Position numbers and translations under genes: made by a program
DNA from: JBIOHP01 sp044449065
GTDB taxonomy: Bacteria; Bacteroidota; Ignavibacteria; UBA10030; SZUA-254
Direction of reading: 5' to 3'
Assembly: GCA_044449065.1 (NCBI GenBank)
Contig: JBIOHP010000019.1
Span: forward strand, 6,951 to 70,950
DNA length: 64,000 nucleotides
Part shown: piece by piece, positions 8,345 to 16,921 of the stretch
Layout of the letters: the number at the start of each line of letters is the position of its first letter
How positions within the stretch are numbered: position 1 is the first letter of the stretch
Notes under the pieces: generated by a model
Told to the model about the DNA's origin: nothing
Database searches by the model: none
Seen by the model: the letters and a program-made list of their open reading frames with translations, nothing else

Positions 8345-9349
8345 ATGGAAATAGCGTATCAAGTTCAGGAAGCGGAGCCGTTTCTTGAAGTGCTCAACAG
8401 TATCGAAGGTTTCGTGAAAGAACAAATCGGCAATCTGCTCAATCCGATCGAAGAAAGCTGGCAGCCGAGCGATTTTTTGCCGGATATGGGGTCAGCACGC
8501 TGGCAGGAAGAGTGCGCGGCGTTCCGCGAACGGGCAAAAGTCCTTCCCGACGATCTTTTAGTGGTTCTTGTCGGCGACATGATCACCGAAGAGGCGCTGC
8601 CAAGCTACCAAACGTGGCTGAACCGCCTTCACGGGATAACGGACAAAACCGGCTCGAGCGATTCCGGATGGGCGTTATGGAGCCGGGGCTGGACCGCCGA
8701 AGAGAACCGCCACGGCGACCTGCTGAATAAATACCTGTATCTCACCGGCAGGGTGGATATGCATGCCGTTGAAAAAACAATCCACTACCTGATCTCGAAC
8801 GGTTTCGATCCGCAGACGGAAAATAATCCGTATCTCGGCTTTATCTATACGTCGTTCCAGGAACGCGCGACGAAGATTTCACACCGCAACGTGGCGACGC
8901 TGGCAACGAAAGCAGGAGAGGAACACCTCCAGAAAATTTGCGGGTTGATCGCCGGCGACGAGGCACGCCACGAAAAAGCGTACAAGCTCTTCATGACCAA
9001 GATCTTTCAGGAAGATCCAGTGAACGCGATACTGGCATTCGCGAAAATGTTGAGGACAAAAATCACCATGCCCGCGAGTCTGATGCAGGATGGGGTAGGG
9101 CAAAATGTGTTTACAAAATTTTCCAATGTGGCGCAGCGGATCGGCGTTTACACCGCGCACGATTACGCCGAGATTATCGATAACCTTGTCCATCACTGGA
9201 ACGTCCCGCGCCTCAACGGCCTCTCCGATCTTGCCGCAAAAGCGCAGGATTATGTCTGCGGCTTATCAGACCGGTATAAACGCCTCGCCGAGCGGATGAC
9301 TTTTCCCGCAAAAGAAAAATTTAGCTGGATATACGATAGGGAAGCGTAG
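8345..9349 (+). CDS. acyl-[acyl-carrier-protein] desaturase, ferritin-like diiron type
   Basis: Soluble O2-dependent desaturase that introduces a cis double bond into ACP-bound fatty acids. With the start at 8345 it has 334 residues. The diiron ligands are in order: a Glu in TEEALP (82/83), EENRHGD (Glu120, His123), FQERA (Glu173) and DEARHEK (Glu206, His209), matching the plant stearoyl-ACP desaturase layout. The ATG at 8345 was chosen because an AAAGG box precedes it; a frame open to a GTG at 8189 would add 52 residues translated from palindromic repeat DNA, which is implausible. Requires ferredoxin-type electron donors, none of which is adjacent. Confidence 0.92.
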   Translation: MEIAYQVQEAEPFLEVLNSIEGFVKEQIGNLLNPIEESWQPSDFLPDMGSARWQEECAAFRERAKVLPDDLLVVLVGDMITEEALPSYQTWLNRLHGITDKTGSSDSGWALWSRGWTAEENRHGDLLNKYLYLTGRVDMHAVEKTIHYLISNGFDPQTENNPYLGFIYTSFQERATKISHRNVATLATKAGEEHLQKICGLIAGDEARHEKAYKLFMTKIFQEDPVNAILAFAKMLRTKITMPASLMQDGVGQNVFTKFSNVAQRIGVYTAHDYAEIIDNLVHHWNVPRLNGLSDLAAKAQDYVCGLSDRYKRLAERMTFPAKEKFSWIYDREA

Positions 9350-9449
9350 AGCCCGTTTCCCAAACGATAACTGTCAATTCTAATGAGATGACAGGAAACC
9401 TTTTCCAATCTGGGGACCTGGCTGTACGGTTAAGACGGTAATCTTCTTC

Positions 9450-9731
9450 CATCCAAATTCTGTTTTTCTTTCTTTTGCCCCCGCCCGCCTACGCGGTTCG
9501 GGCGGGTTGAGGCAAATAGAAAGAAACAAAGAAAAACTCAAGGCTACAGAATCAATGCCTGAAGACCACCACTCGCCTTTGGCGTTTCCCCTCCTTTTTT
9601 TGAAGGAGGGGATTATGGGGTGGTCCAAGCTCGTCCCGTCAAATCGATTGTTGACGGGACGGGATCAGACAATGTTTGTTCTTAATTTATGCGACGCAAT
9701 TATTCCGGGCGGCATTGCTTCTGATGCCCAA
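9450..9731 (+). repeat. 282-bp composite repeat family, copy C
   Basis: Full-length copy in the same orientation as copy A and opposite to copy B. It shows all modules: TTTTTCTTTC block, CCCGCCCGCC hairpin, AGAATCAATGCC arm, central GACCACC/GGTGGTC block, CCCGTCAA/TTGACGGGACGGG hairpin and GGCATTGCTTCT arm. Around it, 9350-10130 holds no gene; at 9866-9903 there is a further GGGAGGGGATGACCGC-type hairpin block resembling one near 8230. Confidence 0.88.
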
Positions 9732-10130
9732 AACAACATTGTTAGTTATAGACAGATATTTGAACACTCTCCTGAATAAAAAATAATTCCAGTAGGGAGA
9801 TATCGGTTTACGATAAAAAACTATGCAATGTGCAAGATGCATGTCGATGACAGTTCCCATCCTGTGAGGGAGGGGATGACCGCGTTAGCAGTCAGGGGTG
9901 GGCTTGGTCCTTTGCAATTTCTCCATAATTGAAAATTATAGAGATACTTATAACCTCCAGAGGGAATGAATCGCTTCTTTTAAGCGTTATAACTCTATAT
10001 TATGGAGAAGGGGTTTGTCGTTTTCTTCGCATTTCAGGCGATTATACTGCAACTTCGATATATTACAATTGATACTGCTCCCCCTCTTGCGCAGTTATTT
10101 TGATTGTTTTAAATTAGATCATAAAATATT

Positions 10131-11924
10131 ATGAAATTATTATACTCATATCTCAAACAATACTGGAAATTAGTCGCACTCGCGCTCGGCCTTGCGACTG
10201 TTAATCAGATTTTCTCGCTTCTTGATCCGTGGATTTTTCGCCACATCATCGATAGCTACGTCACACAATTTTCGAAGTATACCACGCTGGAGTTTTTTAA
10301 AGGCGTAGGTTTGCTGCTGTTTGCCGCGGTGAGCGTCGCGTTTATTTCCCGCGTGGCGAAAAATTTCCAGGATTACTATATCAACGTTATCACCCAGCGG
10401 TTAGGCGCGCAAATTTATTCGGACGGCATCCGCCATTCCCTGGAATTGCCCTACCAGGTGTTTGAAGATCAGCGCAGCGGCGAAACGCTCGGCAAGCTTC
10501 AAAAGGTCCGGCAGGACGTTGAGCGGCTTGTAATGGGGTCGATTAATATTGTCTTCATCTCGCTGATCGGCATCATCTTCGTGGTGTTTTATGCGTACAG
10601 CGTGTATTGGGTTATCGCCCCGGTCTATTTTTTAACCATACCGATTTTAGGCGTTCTCAGTTCCGTCCTCAGCAAAAAGATTAAAATCCTGCAGAAAGAT
10701 ATAGTCGCAAAAACGACGGCTCTTGCCGGCTCGACCACGGAATCGCTCCGCAACATCGAGCTGGTGAAAAGTCTTGGACTCTCGCAGCAGGAAATCACGC
10801 GGCTCAACAACACCACCGAAAAAATACTTGATCTCGAGCTCGCAAAGGTGAAATATATCCGCCGGCTCAGTTTTATCCAGGGGACGTCGGTGAATTTTCT
10901 CCGCACATCCATCATGTTCCTCATGCTGTACCTGATCTACTCGCACCAGATAACGGTCGGACAGTTTTTCTCGTTGTTTATTTATTCATTCTTCATTTTC
11001 GGTCCGTTGCAAGAGCTTGGCAATGTTATAAATATTTACCGCGAAGCCGAAGTATCGTTGAAAAATTTCGACGATATCCTTCATACCCCGCGCGAACCAA
11101 AACCCAAAGCGCCCGTCACCGTCGATCACATCCGGACGCTCGCTTTTGAGAACGTTAGCTTCAAGCATCTATCGGCTTCTACCAATGCCCTCAATAATAT
11201 ATTCTTCAAAACGAAAACGGGAGAGACCATCGCGTTCGTCGGTCCTTCGGGTTCGGGAAAAACAACGCTCGTTAAATTATTAGTGGGATTATACCGACCC
11301 CAATCGGGAAAGATTCTCTATAACGGCAATTCCAGTCTGGAAATCGATCTCGATCAGCTCCGCGAGCGCATCGGTTTTGTCACCCAGGATACACAGTTGT
11401 TTTCGGGATCGATCCGGGAAAATTTGCTTTTTGTGAATCCCGCCGCCGCTGATGCGGAATGTTACGAAGTTCTGGAAAAAGCTGCATGTAAAAGCCTTCT
11501 TGCGCGGGCGGATAAAGGATTGGACACCGTTATCGGCGAGGGCGGAGTGAAAGTATCCGGCGGCGAGAAACAGCGCCTCTCGATAGCAAGAGCATTATTA
11601 CGCAAACCCGACCTGCTCGTGTTCGATGAAGCGACTTCCTCGCTTGATTCTCTCACTGAAGAAGAAATCAGCGAGACAATACGCGATGTTTCGACCAACA
11701 CGAATCTCATCACCATTCTCATTGCGCACCGGCTTTCAACGGTGCTTCATGCCGATACAATTTATGTCCTCGAGCGGGGACAAATCATCGAATCGGGAAT
11801 GCACCAGGAACTTCTTGAGCTCAAAGGACTCTATTATGCCATGTGGCGGCAGCAGATTGGCGAGCGGCAAACCGTTTCGGCGAAAGTGGCGTTAAACGGC
11901 GTTGGAGCGATGGTTAGAAATTAA
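10131..11924 (+). CDS. MsbA/LmrA-like ABC exporter (fused permease and ATPase)
   Basis: A 597-residue half-transporter that would work as a homodimer in the inner membrane. Residues 1-~310 contain six hydrophobic segments of the type-1 exporter fold. The nucleotide-binding domain has Walker A GPSGSGKTT (~371), a Q-loop VTQDTQLF, signature VSGGEKQRLS, Walker B LLVFDEATSS and H-loop IAHRLS. Lipid, drug or peptide export are all possible; nothing nearby fixes the substrate. Its last 33 bases overlap the 3' end of the convergent trmO remnant. Confidence 0.9.
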   Translation: MKLLYSYLKQYWKLVALALGLATVNQIFSLLDPWIFRHIIDSYVTQFSKYTTLEFFKGVGLLLFAAVSVAFISRVAKNFQDYYINVITQRLGAQIYSDGIRHSLELPYQVFEDQRSGETLGKLQKVRQDVERLVMGSINIVFISLIGIIFVVFYAYSVYWVIAPVYFLTIPILGVLSSVLSKKIKILQKDIVAKTTALAGSTTESLRNIELVKSLGLSQQEITRLNNTTEKILDLELAKVKYIRRLSFIQGTSVNFLRTSIMFLMLYLIYSHQITVGQFFSLFIYSFFIFGPLQELGNVINIYREAEVSLKNFDDILHTPREPKPKAPVTVDHIRTLAFENVSFKHLSASTNALNNIFFKTKTGETIAFVGPSGSGKTTLVKLLVGLYRPQSGKILYNGNSSLEIDLDQLRERIGFVTQDTQLFSGSIRENLLFVNPAAADAECYEVLEKAACKSLLARADKGLDTVIGEGGVKVSGGEKQRLSIARALLRKPDLLVFDEATSSLDSLTEEEISETIRDVSTNTNLITILIAHRLSTVLHADTIYVLERGQIIESGMHQELLELKGLYYAMWRQQIGERQTVSAKVALNGVGAMVRN

Positions 11925-12746
11925 CGGATTCCATTTTTTCACAAAACCACGGTGTGCCTTCTCATCGTGGAGCGGGGTATGCTCCTTTTTCGCCTTGAGG
12001 AGAATATCCGGCGAGTACCCGCTTTCAATTCTCTCTATATATATCTCTGAATCTTTCACCGCGTACACAACCCGCCACGACTTGAATCCAATTACATAAC
12101 CTCCTCCAGTTCTCTTTTTTATTCTCCGGAATGGATGCGGCAGCGGATCGCGGGATAGCGTTTGCGCGAGGCGGTTAAGAAATTGAATGTTGTGAACAGA
12201 TTCAAGATAATCAGCTTGCTTCTTCGCAAGATCACTGACGACGACTGTAAAGGGTAAAGCGGATTGATCAATCGTTTCGAGCCAGCCGGATCGGGAATCA
12301 GGAAATGCTTCGGCGTACGGTAGATATGGTTTAATATCGAGGATCGGAGTTCCGTCAAGCAAATCGGGATTTTCGACATGAACGGATAATCCATTAACCT
12401 TCAAGAGCTTGCATAACGAAAGACCGAGAGGGTTCGGTCGGTGGGGAGAGCGAGTGGAAAAAACTCCACGTTTTGTGCGTCCACTTCGGGGCGGGAGAAC
12501 TTTAGGGCTCCAATCTTTGTTTTTATCGAACCAGAAAAGAATCCAGATTCGTTCAAATCCCTCAAGGTCGTGCAGAGCTTGTTCAAAATTTCTGTGAGGA
12601 TGGAGCGTTATTATTCCCTCTATTATTTCTGTGCCTGCGCCGGGTTACCGGGGCGCCATATATTTATCGGTGTAAGGCGTGCGAATGAATCCAATTGGCG
12701 TCAGCGACACTTGCAGTATTTTCTGGAGTTGTTTTTTTCTTGTCAT
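11892..12746 (-). pseudogene. trmO: trmO (tRNA m6t6A37 methyltransferase) interrupted by an in-frame TAA
   Basis: Reading the minus strand from the ATG at 12746 gives 33 residues containing PIGFIRTPYTDKYMAPR, then TAA at 12645-12647. The same frame continues without further stop as PGAGTEIIEG, FERIWILFWF, STRSPHRPNPLGLSL, LDGTPILDIKPYLPYAEAFP and QTLSRDPLPHPFRR to the end at 11892. This is the full TrmO/UPF0066 layout; E. coli TrmO has VPRQPGL where this gene has APR-stop-PG, so the stop replaces a conserved Gln codon (CAA to TAA). TrmO methylates t6A37 in threonine tRNA using SAM. The reading frame is otherwise clean, so the mutation is recent, a sequencing error, or read through. Translation restarting at TTG 12404 would give only the C-terminal 170 residues. 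Confidence 0.85.
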
Positions 12747-12849
12747 AAAATTTAATATTTAAATATGAGCTGTTTGTTGAATCTAAAGAGAATGCATGGA
12801 AAGCGCAATTTGTTCTAATCGTTGGCGCTAAGTATAGTGCTTTTTTGTA

Positions 12850-12978
12850 CAGGTCGTCCAAAATGAACTTCTCCCCCTTCGGCGAGTCATGCTGAACTTG
12901 GTTCAGCATCTGTTTTCATCAATTTTTGGATCCCTAAATAAGTTCATGACGACTCATTCCTTCTTTTTGGACGACCTG
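12850..12978 (+). repeat. 129-bp terminal-inverted-repeat element, copy 1
   Basis: Bounded by CAGGTCGTCCAAAA and TTTTGGACGACCTG. Inside are two stem-loops, one of them ATGCTGAAC-TTG-GTTCAGCAT. By eye it is about 90 percent identical to the reverse complement of copy 2 at 61794-61922, and exactly as long. No target-site duplication is evident. The rest of the 12747-13103 gap carries the likely promoter of the next gene. Confidence 0.88.
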
Positions 12979-13103
12979 AATTACGCAACAATCCCGAGTT
13001 GTCGTGATCGTTGGTCAACGTAAGTATGTTGTCATCTGTTTGCAATTCACTTTTATGAAATTTATATTAATCAACAACAATTACAAAATTAAAGGAATAT
13101 ACT

Positions 13104-13718
13104 ATGCAAAAATGGTTTAGAATTATTCAATCAATCATTATTATTCTGGCAATTGCCGGGACACCGAAGGCGTTTGGTCAGGATAAAGACAAACCGCAAT
13201 CTCCGGAATCTCAGGAAATGATGAAGAAATGGATGGAGGCAATGAGCCCGGGGGAATTTCATAAAAAGCTCGACGCGTTTGTGGGTTCCTGGTCGCTTAC
13301 CGAATCGATCTGGATGGCAGAACCGGGCGCCCCGATTGTCACGAAAGGTTCCGCAGAAATCAAGTGGACGCTGGATGGCAGATTTATCCAGCAGGAATTA
13401 GATGGAACGATGATGGGAAGCCCCATGCACGGTATCGGCTACACCGGGTACGATAATATCAACAAACACTACGTCTCCTTCTGGATCGATAATACGAGCA
13501 CGGCGATGACTACCGCCGACGGCATCTTCAATCAAGACGGGACTGTTCTCACAACATACGGTAAAATGGATGAGCCGACCACGGGCGAGCATAACAAGAA
13601 CATTAAGTACATCTGGAAAATAATCGATAAAGATAATAACGTTTTTGAAATTCACGATTTGTCATTGCCTGAGCCAAATACAAAGATCGTGGAAGTCGCC
13701 TACACGAGGAAGAAATAA
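13104..13718 (+). CDS. secreted DUF1579 family protein
   Basis: A 204-residue protein with a signal peptide (hydrophobic IIQSIIIILAIAGTPKAFG, likely cleaved after Ala-Phe-Gly). The body has the DUF1579 pattern: FVGSWSLTESIWM near residue 64, EIKWTLDGRFIQQELDGTMMGSPMHGIGYTGYD core (positions ~90-122), and YVSFWIDNTSTAM. The family is a lipocalin-like beta-barrel of unknown function that often appears singly, as here. An AAAGGA box sits before the ATG and a terminator follows. Confidence 0.85.
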   Translation: MQKWFRIIQSIIIILAIAGTPKAFGQDKDKPQSPESQEMMKKWMEAMSPGEFHKKLDAFVGSWSLTESIWMAEPGAPIVTKGSAEIKWTLDGRFIQQELDGTMMGSPMHGIGYTGYDNINKHYVSFWIDNTSTAMTTADGIFNQDGTVLTTYGKMDEPTTGEHNKNIKYIWKIIDKDNNVFEIHDLSLPEPNTKIVEVAYTRKK

Positions 13719-13763
13719 ATTTTTTCAGGCAGCGATTTTCTGTTCAAGGAAGAAAATTCGTAT

Positions 13764-13798
13764 TAAAAAGGTTCTCGAATTCAGAGGACCTTTTTTAT
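13764..13798 (+). terminator. Rho-independent terminator after the DUF1579 gene
   Basis: AAAAAGGTTCTC pairs with GAGGACCTTTTTT (one G-U pair) around a short loop and runs into T-rich sequence, 46 bases after the stop. Confidence 0.85.
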
Positions 13799-13942
13799 TT
13801 CAATAAAGGGGATTTTGCGTGTCCATCGTTGATTTTCCCCGAACTTTACGCTATCTTTGATATGTTCTGAAACGAATAAATGGCGTCGTTTCGGAAAAAT
13901 CCCTGCTCTCCATCACCGTCGTCATCATTAGCAGGAGCATAA

Positions 13943-16558
13943 ATGTTGCAGAAAATATTTTTCAAACGTCTATCGTATGTATTTCTCTTCATAGGAATAT
14001 GCATGGCTCGAACATCCATCCCCGCCCGCCCGCAAAAAAATAATCCCGCGGCTGACCGGAGGGCGATGGTAAAATTCAAAAATACAAGATTCACCATTCT
14101 TACCCCGCGCCTCATCCGGATGGAATGGAGCGCCGATGGTATTTTTGAAGATCATGCATCCCTCGTTTTTATCAACAGGAAATTACCCGTTCCTAAATTT
14201 TCGGTCTCTGTTGAAAAGAACTGGCAAATCATAAAAACCGATTCGCTTGCCATCAGGTATCAGGATACGGGAGAAAAATTTTCCGCCGATAATCTTTCCA
14301 TCCAGTTCCGCTTAAACAAATCCGATATGACATGGAAACCCGGGATGCGCGATACGGCAAACCTGAAAGGCACGATCCGAACATTGGACGGCGTGGAGGG
14401 ACCCACTCCGCTCGATTCCGGTCTGCTCTCAAGATCGGGTTGGACGCTTATCGATGACAGCGCAAGCGCTTTATTCGATTCCAGCAACTGGCAATGGGTG
14501 ATGCCGCGTCCTGCGGGCAACCGGCAGGATTGGTATTTCTTCGGATACGGGCATGATTATAAAAATCAGTTGTACGATTTCACGCAAGTCGCGGGGAAAA
14601 TTCCCCTGCCGCCGCGATTCGCCTTCGGTCTCTGGTGGTCGCGATACTGGGCGTACACCGATCAGGAATTCAAAGAGCTTGTCGGTGAGTTTGAAAACCA
14701 CGGCGTCCCGCTCGATGTGCTGGTGATCGACATGGACTGGCACCAGACATTCAATTTGCGGTGGCGGGGCGGTCCGAAAGATCAAGCAGGGCAGCGGCTT
14801 GGCTGGACGGGCTATACATGGGACTCGACATATTTTCCCGATCCCGCTGGATTTTTAAAATGGTGCGGCGAGAAAGGATTGCGCACGCCTCTCAATCTTC
14901 ATCCCGCATCCGGGATTCAACCGCACGAGGAACATTATCCCGAGATGGCAAGAGCGATGGGAATCGATCCCGCAACGAAGAAGTATGTTCCGTTCGATAT
15001 CGTCGATAAAAAATTCGCACAGAATTACCTAAACCTTATCATCAGGCCGCTGGAGCGGCAGGGAGTTGATTTCTGGTGGTTGGACTGGCAGCAATGGGGA
15101 ACGACAAAAATCCCCGGTGTAACGCCTACGTGGTGGCTCAATTATGTTTTTTTCACAGATATGGAACGGCAGGGAAAAGCGCGTCCGCTTCTGTTCCACC
15201 GCTGGGGCGGGTTGGGCAACCACCGCTACCAGATTGGATTTTCAGGAGACGCATCGTCGGTGTGGAGCACGCTCGCGTTTGAGCCCTACTTCACCGCCAC
15301 GGCGTCGAATGTTTGCTATGGGTACTGGAGCCATGATATCGGGGGACATATTCCGGGAGACGTATCGCCGGAGCTCTATACGCGCTGGGTGCAGTTTGGA
15401 ATTTTTTCTCCCATCATCAGAACGCACACGACAAAAAACGCGCTGGCGGAACGGCGCATCTGGGCATACCCTCCTCAATATTATAAGGCAATGCGGGACG
15501 CCATTCTTTTGCGGTATGCCATGATCCCGTATGTTTATACCGCCGCGCGCAAAGCGTACGATACCGGCGTATCCATCTGCAAGCCGATGTATTATGATTA
15601 TCCCGAAACTCCGAAGGCATACGACTTTAAAGACCAATATATGTTCGGCGATGATATGCTTGTTGCTCCGATTGCCTCGCCTGTATCCGACGACAGCATG
15701 TTCTCGTCGAAAAAAATATGGCTGCCCGAAGGCGAGTGGATCGAATGGTTCACCGGCGCAAGGTTGAAAGGTCCCGCCGTGCTGACTCGCAGTTTCGAAC
15801 TGGAAGAAATCCCCGTCTACGTGAAAGCCGGATCGATCATCCCGATGCAGCCGCCGATGAAACATACTGACGAAAAACCGCTCAACCCGTTGATCCTGAC
15901 GGTCTTCCCGGGAGATTCAGGTTCCACTGAATGTTATGACGATGCAGGCAACTCAAACACTTACCAGGATGAATTTGCGAACACAACGATAAAGCAGACC
16001 CGCACACAAGACGGCGGCATGACGATTTCGATATTTCCCGTCAAAGGGAGTTACCGTGGGATGCTCCAGAAACGGAGTTATGAAATCCGTTTGATGGGGT
16101 ACCTCCCACCTGATAAAATTGTTATTAATAGAGGAAAACCATTGCCATATTCCCGCGAAATCGGCAAGAATTCGTGGACATATTCAGGCGAATCACCTAT
16201 GACGGTTATTTCGACCCAAAAAATTTCGGTTCATGAAAAGGTCGAGGTTGCTGTGTCATGGAGCGCACCGGATTTACGCCATAGTGAATTAACGGATGGT
16301 TTTGCCGGTAATGTTGCGCGGCTGCGGACGGTGCAGAAAACACTTAATTATCAATGGCCCCGCGAGTGGGCGCCTGATACGCTCATAGACGCGATTCAAA
16401 CCGGCAACAGGATCACTTTGCATCCCGAAACTGCAGTGCAGGAATTGAAAAAATTTAACGCGGCATTGGAAGCGCTGCCCAAAATAATTAAGAACTTGAA
16501 TATCGACAGCACCGCGATGAAACGGTCATTGCTTCATTTAAGCGATATTAAAAAATAA
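13943..16558 (+). CDS. secreted glycoside hydrolase family 31 protein
   Basis: An 871-residue retaining alpha-glycosidase. A signal peptide (residues 1-~28) is followed by a GH31 N-terminal beta domain, a TIM barrel with PLPPRFAFGLWWSRYWAY (~221-238) and PLDVLVIDMDWHQ (~256-268), the nucleophile Asp381 in WWLDWQQWG and the acid/base Asp436 in FSGDASSVW, then a DUF5110-like beta domain with IPVYVKAGSIIPM. The nucleophile loop reads WLDWQQ instead of the usual W-x-D-M-N-E, so substrate may differ from plain alpha-glucosidases. The last ~90 residues are a helical tail not typical of the family. A GCAGGAGC ribosome site precedes the ATG. Confidence 0.9.
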   Translation: MLQKIFFKRLSYVFLFIGICMARTSIPARPQKNNPAADRRAMVKFKNTRFTILTPRLIRMEWSADGIFEDHASLVFINRKLPVPKFSVSVEKNWQIIKTDSLAIRYQDTGEKFSADNLSIQFRLNKSDMTWKPGMRDTANLKGTIRTLDGVEGPTPLDSGLLSRSGWTLIDDSASALFDSSNWQWVMPRPAGNRQDWYFFGYGHDYKNQLYDFTQVAGKIPLPPRFAFGLWWSRYWAYTDQEFKELVGEFENHGVPLDVLVIDMDWHQTFNLRWRGGPKDQAGQRLGWTGYTWDSTYFPDPAGFLKWCGEKGLRTPLNLHPASGIQPHEEHYPEMARAMGIDPATKKYVPFDIVDKKFAQNYLNLIIRPLERQGVDFWWLDWQQWGTTKIPGVTPTWWLNYVFFTDMERQGKARPLLFHRWGGLGNHRYQIGFSGDASSVWSTLAFEPYFTATASNVCYGYWSHDIGGHIPGDVSPELYTRWVQFGIFSPIIRTHTTKNALAERRIWAYPPQYYKAMRDAILLRYAMIPYVYTAARKAYDTGVSICKPMYYDYPETPKAYDFKDQYMFGDDMLVAPIASPVSDDSMFSSKKIWLPEGEWIEWFTGARLKGPAVLTRSFELEEIPVYVKAGSIIPMQPPMKHTDEKPLNPLILTVFPGDSGSTECYDDAGNSNTYQDEFANTTIKQTRTQDGGMTISIFPVKGSYRGMLQKRSYEIRLMGYLPPDKIVINRGKPLPYSREIGKNSWTYSGESPMTVISTQKISVHEKVEVAVSWSAPDLRHSELTDGFAGNVARLRTVQKTLNYQWPREWAPDTLIDAIQTGNRITLHPETAVQELKKFNAALEALPKIIKNLNIDSTAMKRSLLHLSDIKK

Positions 16559-16562
16559 CTTG

Positions 16563-16883
16563 TTGAACGAGATTTACAGACTGTGTGATACGTCATTGCG
16601 ATCCCGACCGCAGTCGGGAGTAGCAATCTCCTTACATTGATGTATATTGCGATACTCCAAATTTCTCTTGAACGATGAGTAGAGGTTTTACTCAATTTAT
16701 TCTCGTCATTTAAAATTATAAATAGGTACGAATAATATGAACAAGATAAAGAAGCAGCGTGAAAATTCGGATTTGTCGTTTAAACTAGATTCAAAGTCCC
16801 ACTATTTACATTGATATGAGGAGATCGCGACGCGGTGAAACTGCTCGCGATGAAGTATCACACAGTCTGTAAATCTCGTTCAA
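16563..16883. mobile_element. 321-bp MITE-like element with perfect 29-bp terminal inverted repeats
   Basis: The left end (16563-16591, starting TTGAACGAGATTTACAG) and right end (16855-16883) are exact reverse complements over 29 bases. Inward the two arms continue as imperfect copies of the CATTGCGA...AGCAATCTCCT repeat (16592-16650 and 16808-16854), so the whole element is close to a giant hairpin. It has no ORF and no obvious target duplication. It occupies almost all of the gap between the GH31 and decarboxylase genes. Confidence 0.85.
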
Positions 16884-16921
16884 AAATTCAGGATAGAAAG
16901 AGTTAACAAAAACATAACACT

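Noticed and set aside
15242..15865. 207-residue minus-strand frame inside the GH31 gene
   Set aside because: It is the opposite-strand shadow of the catalytic domain and lacks any family signature.
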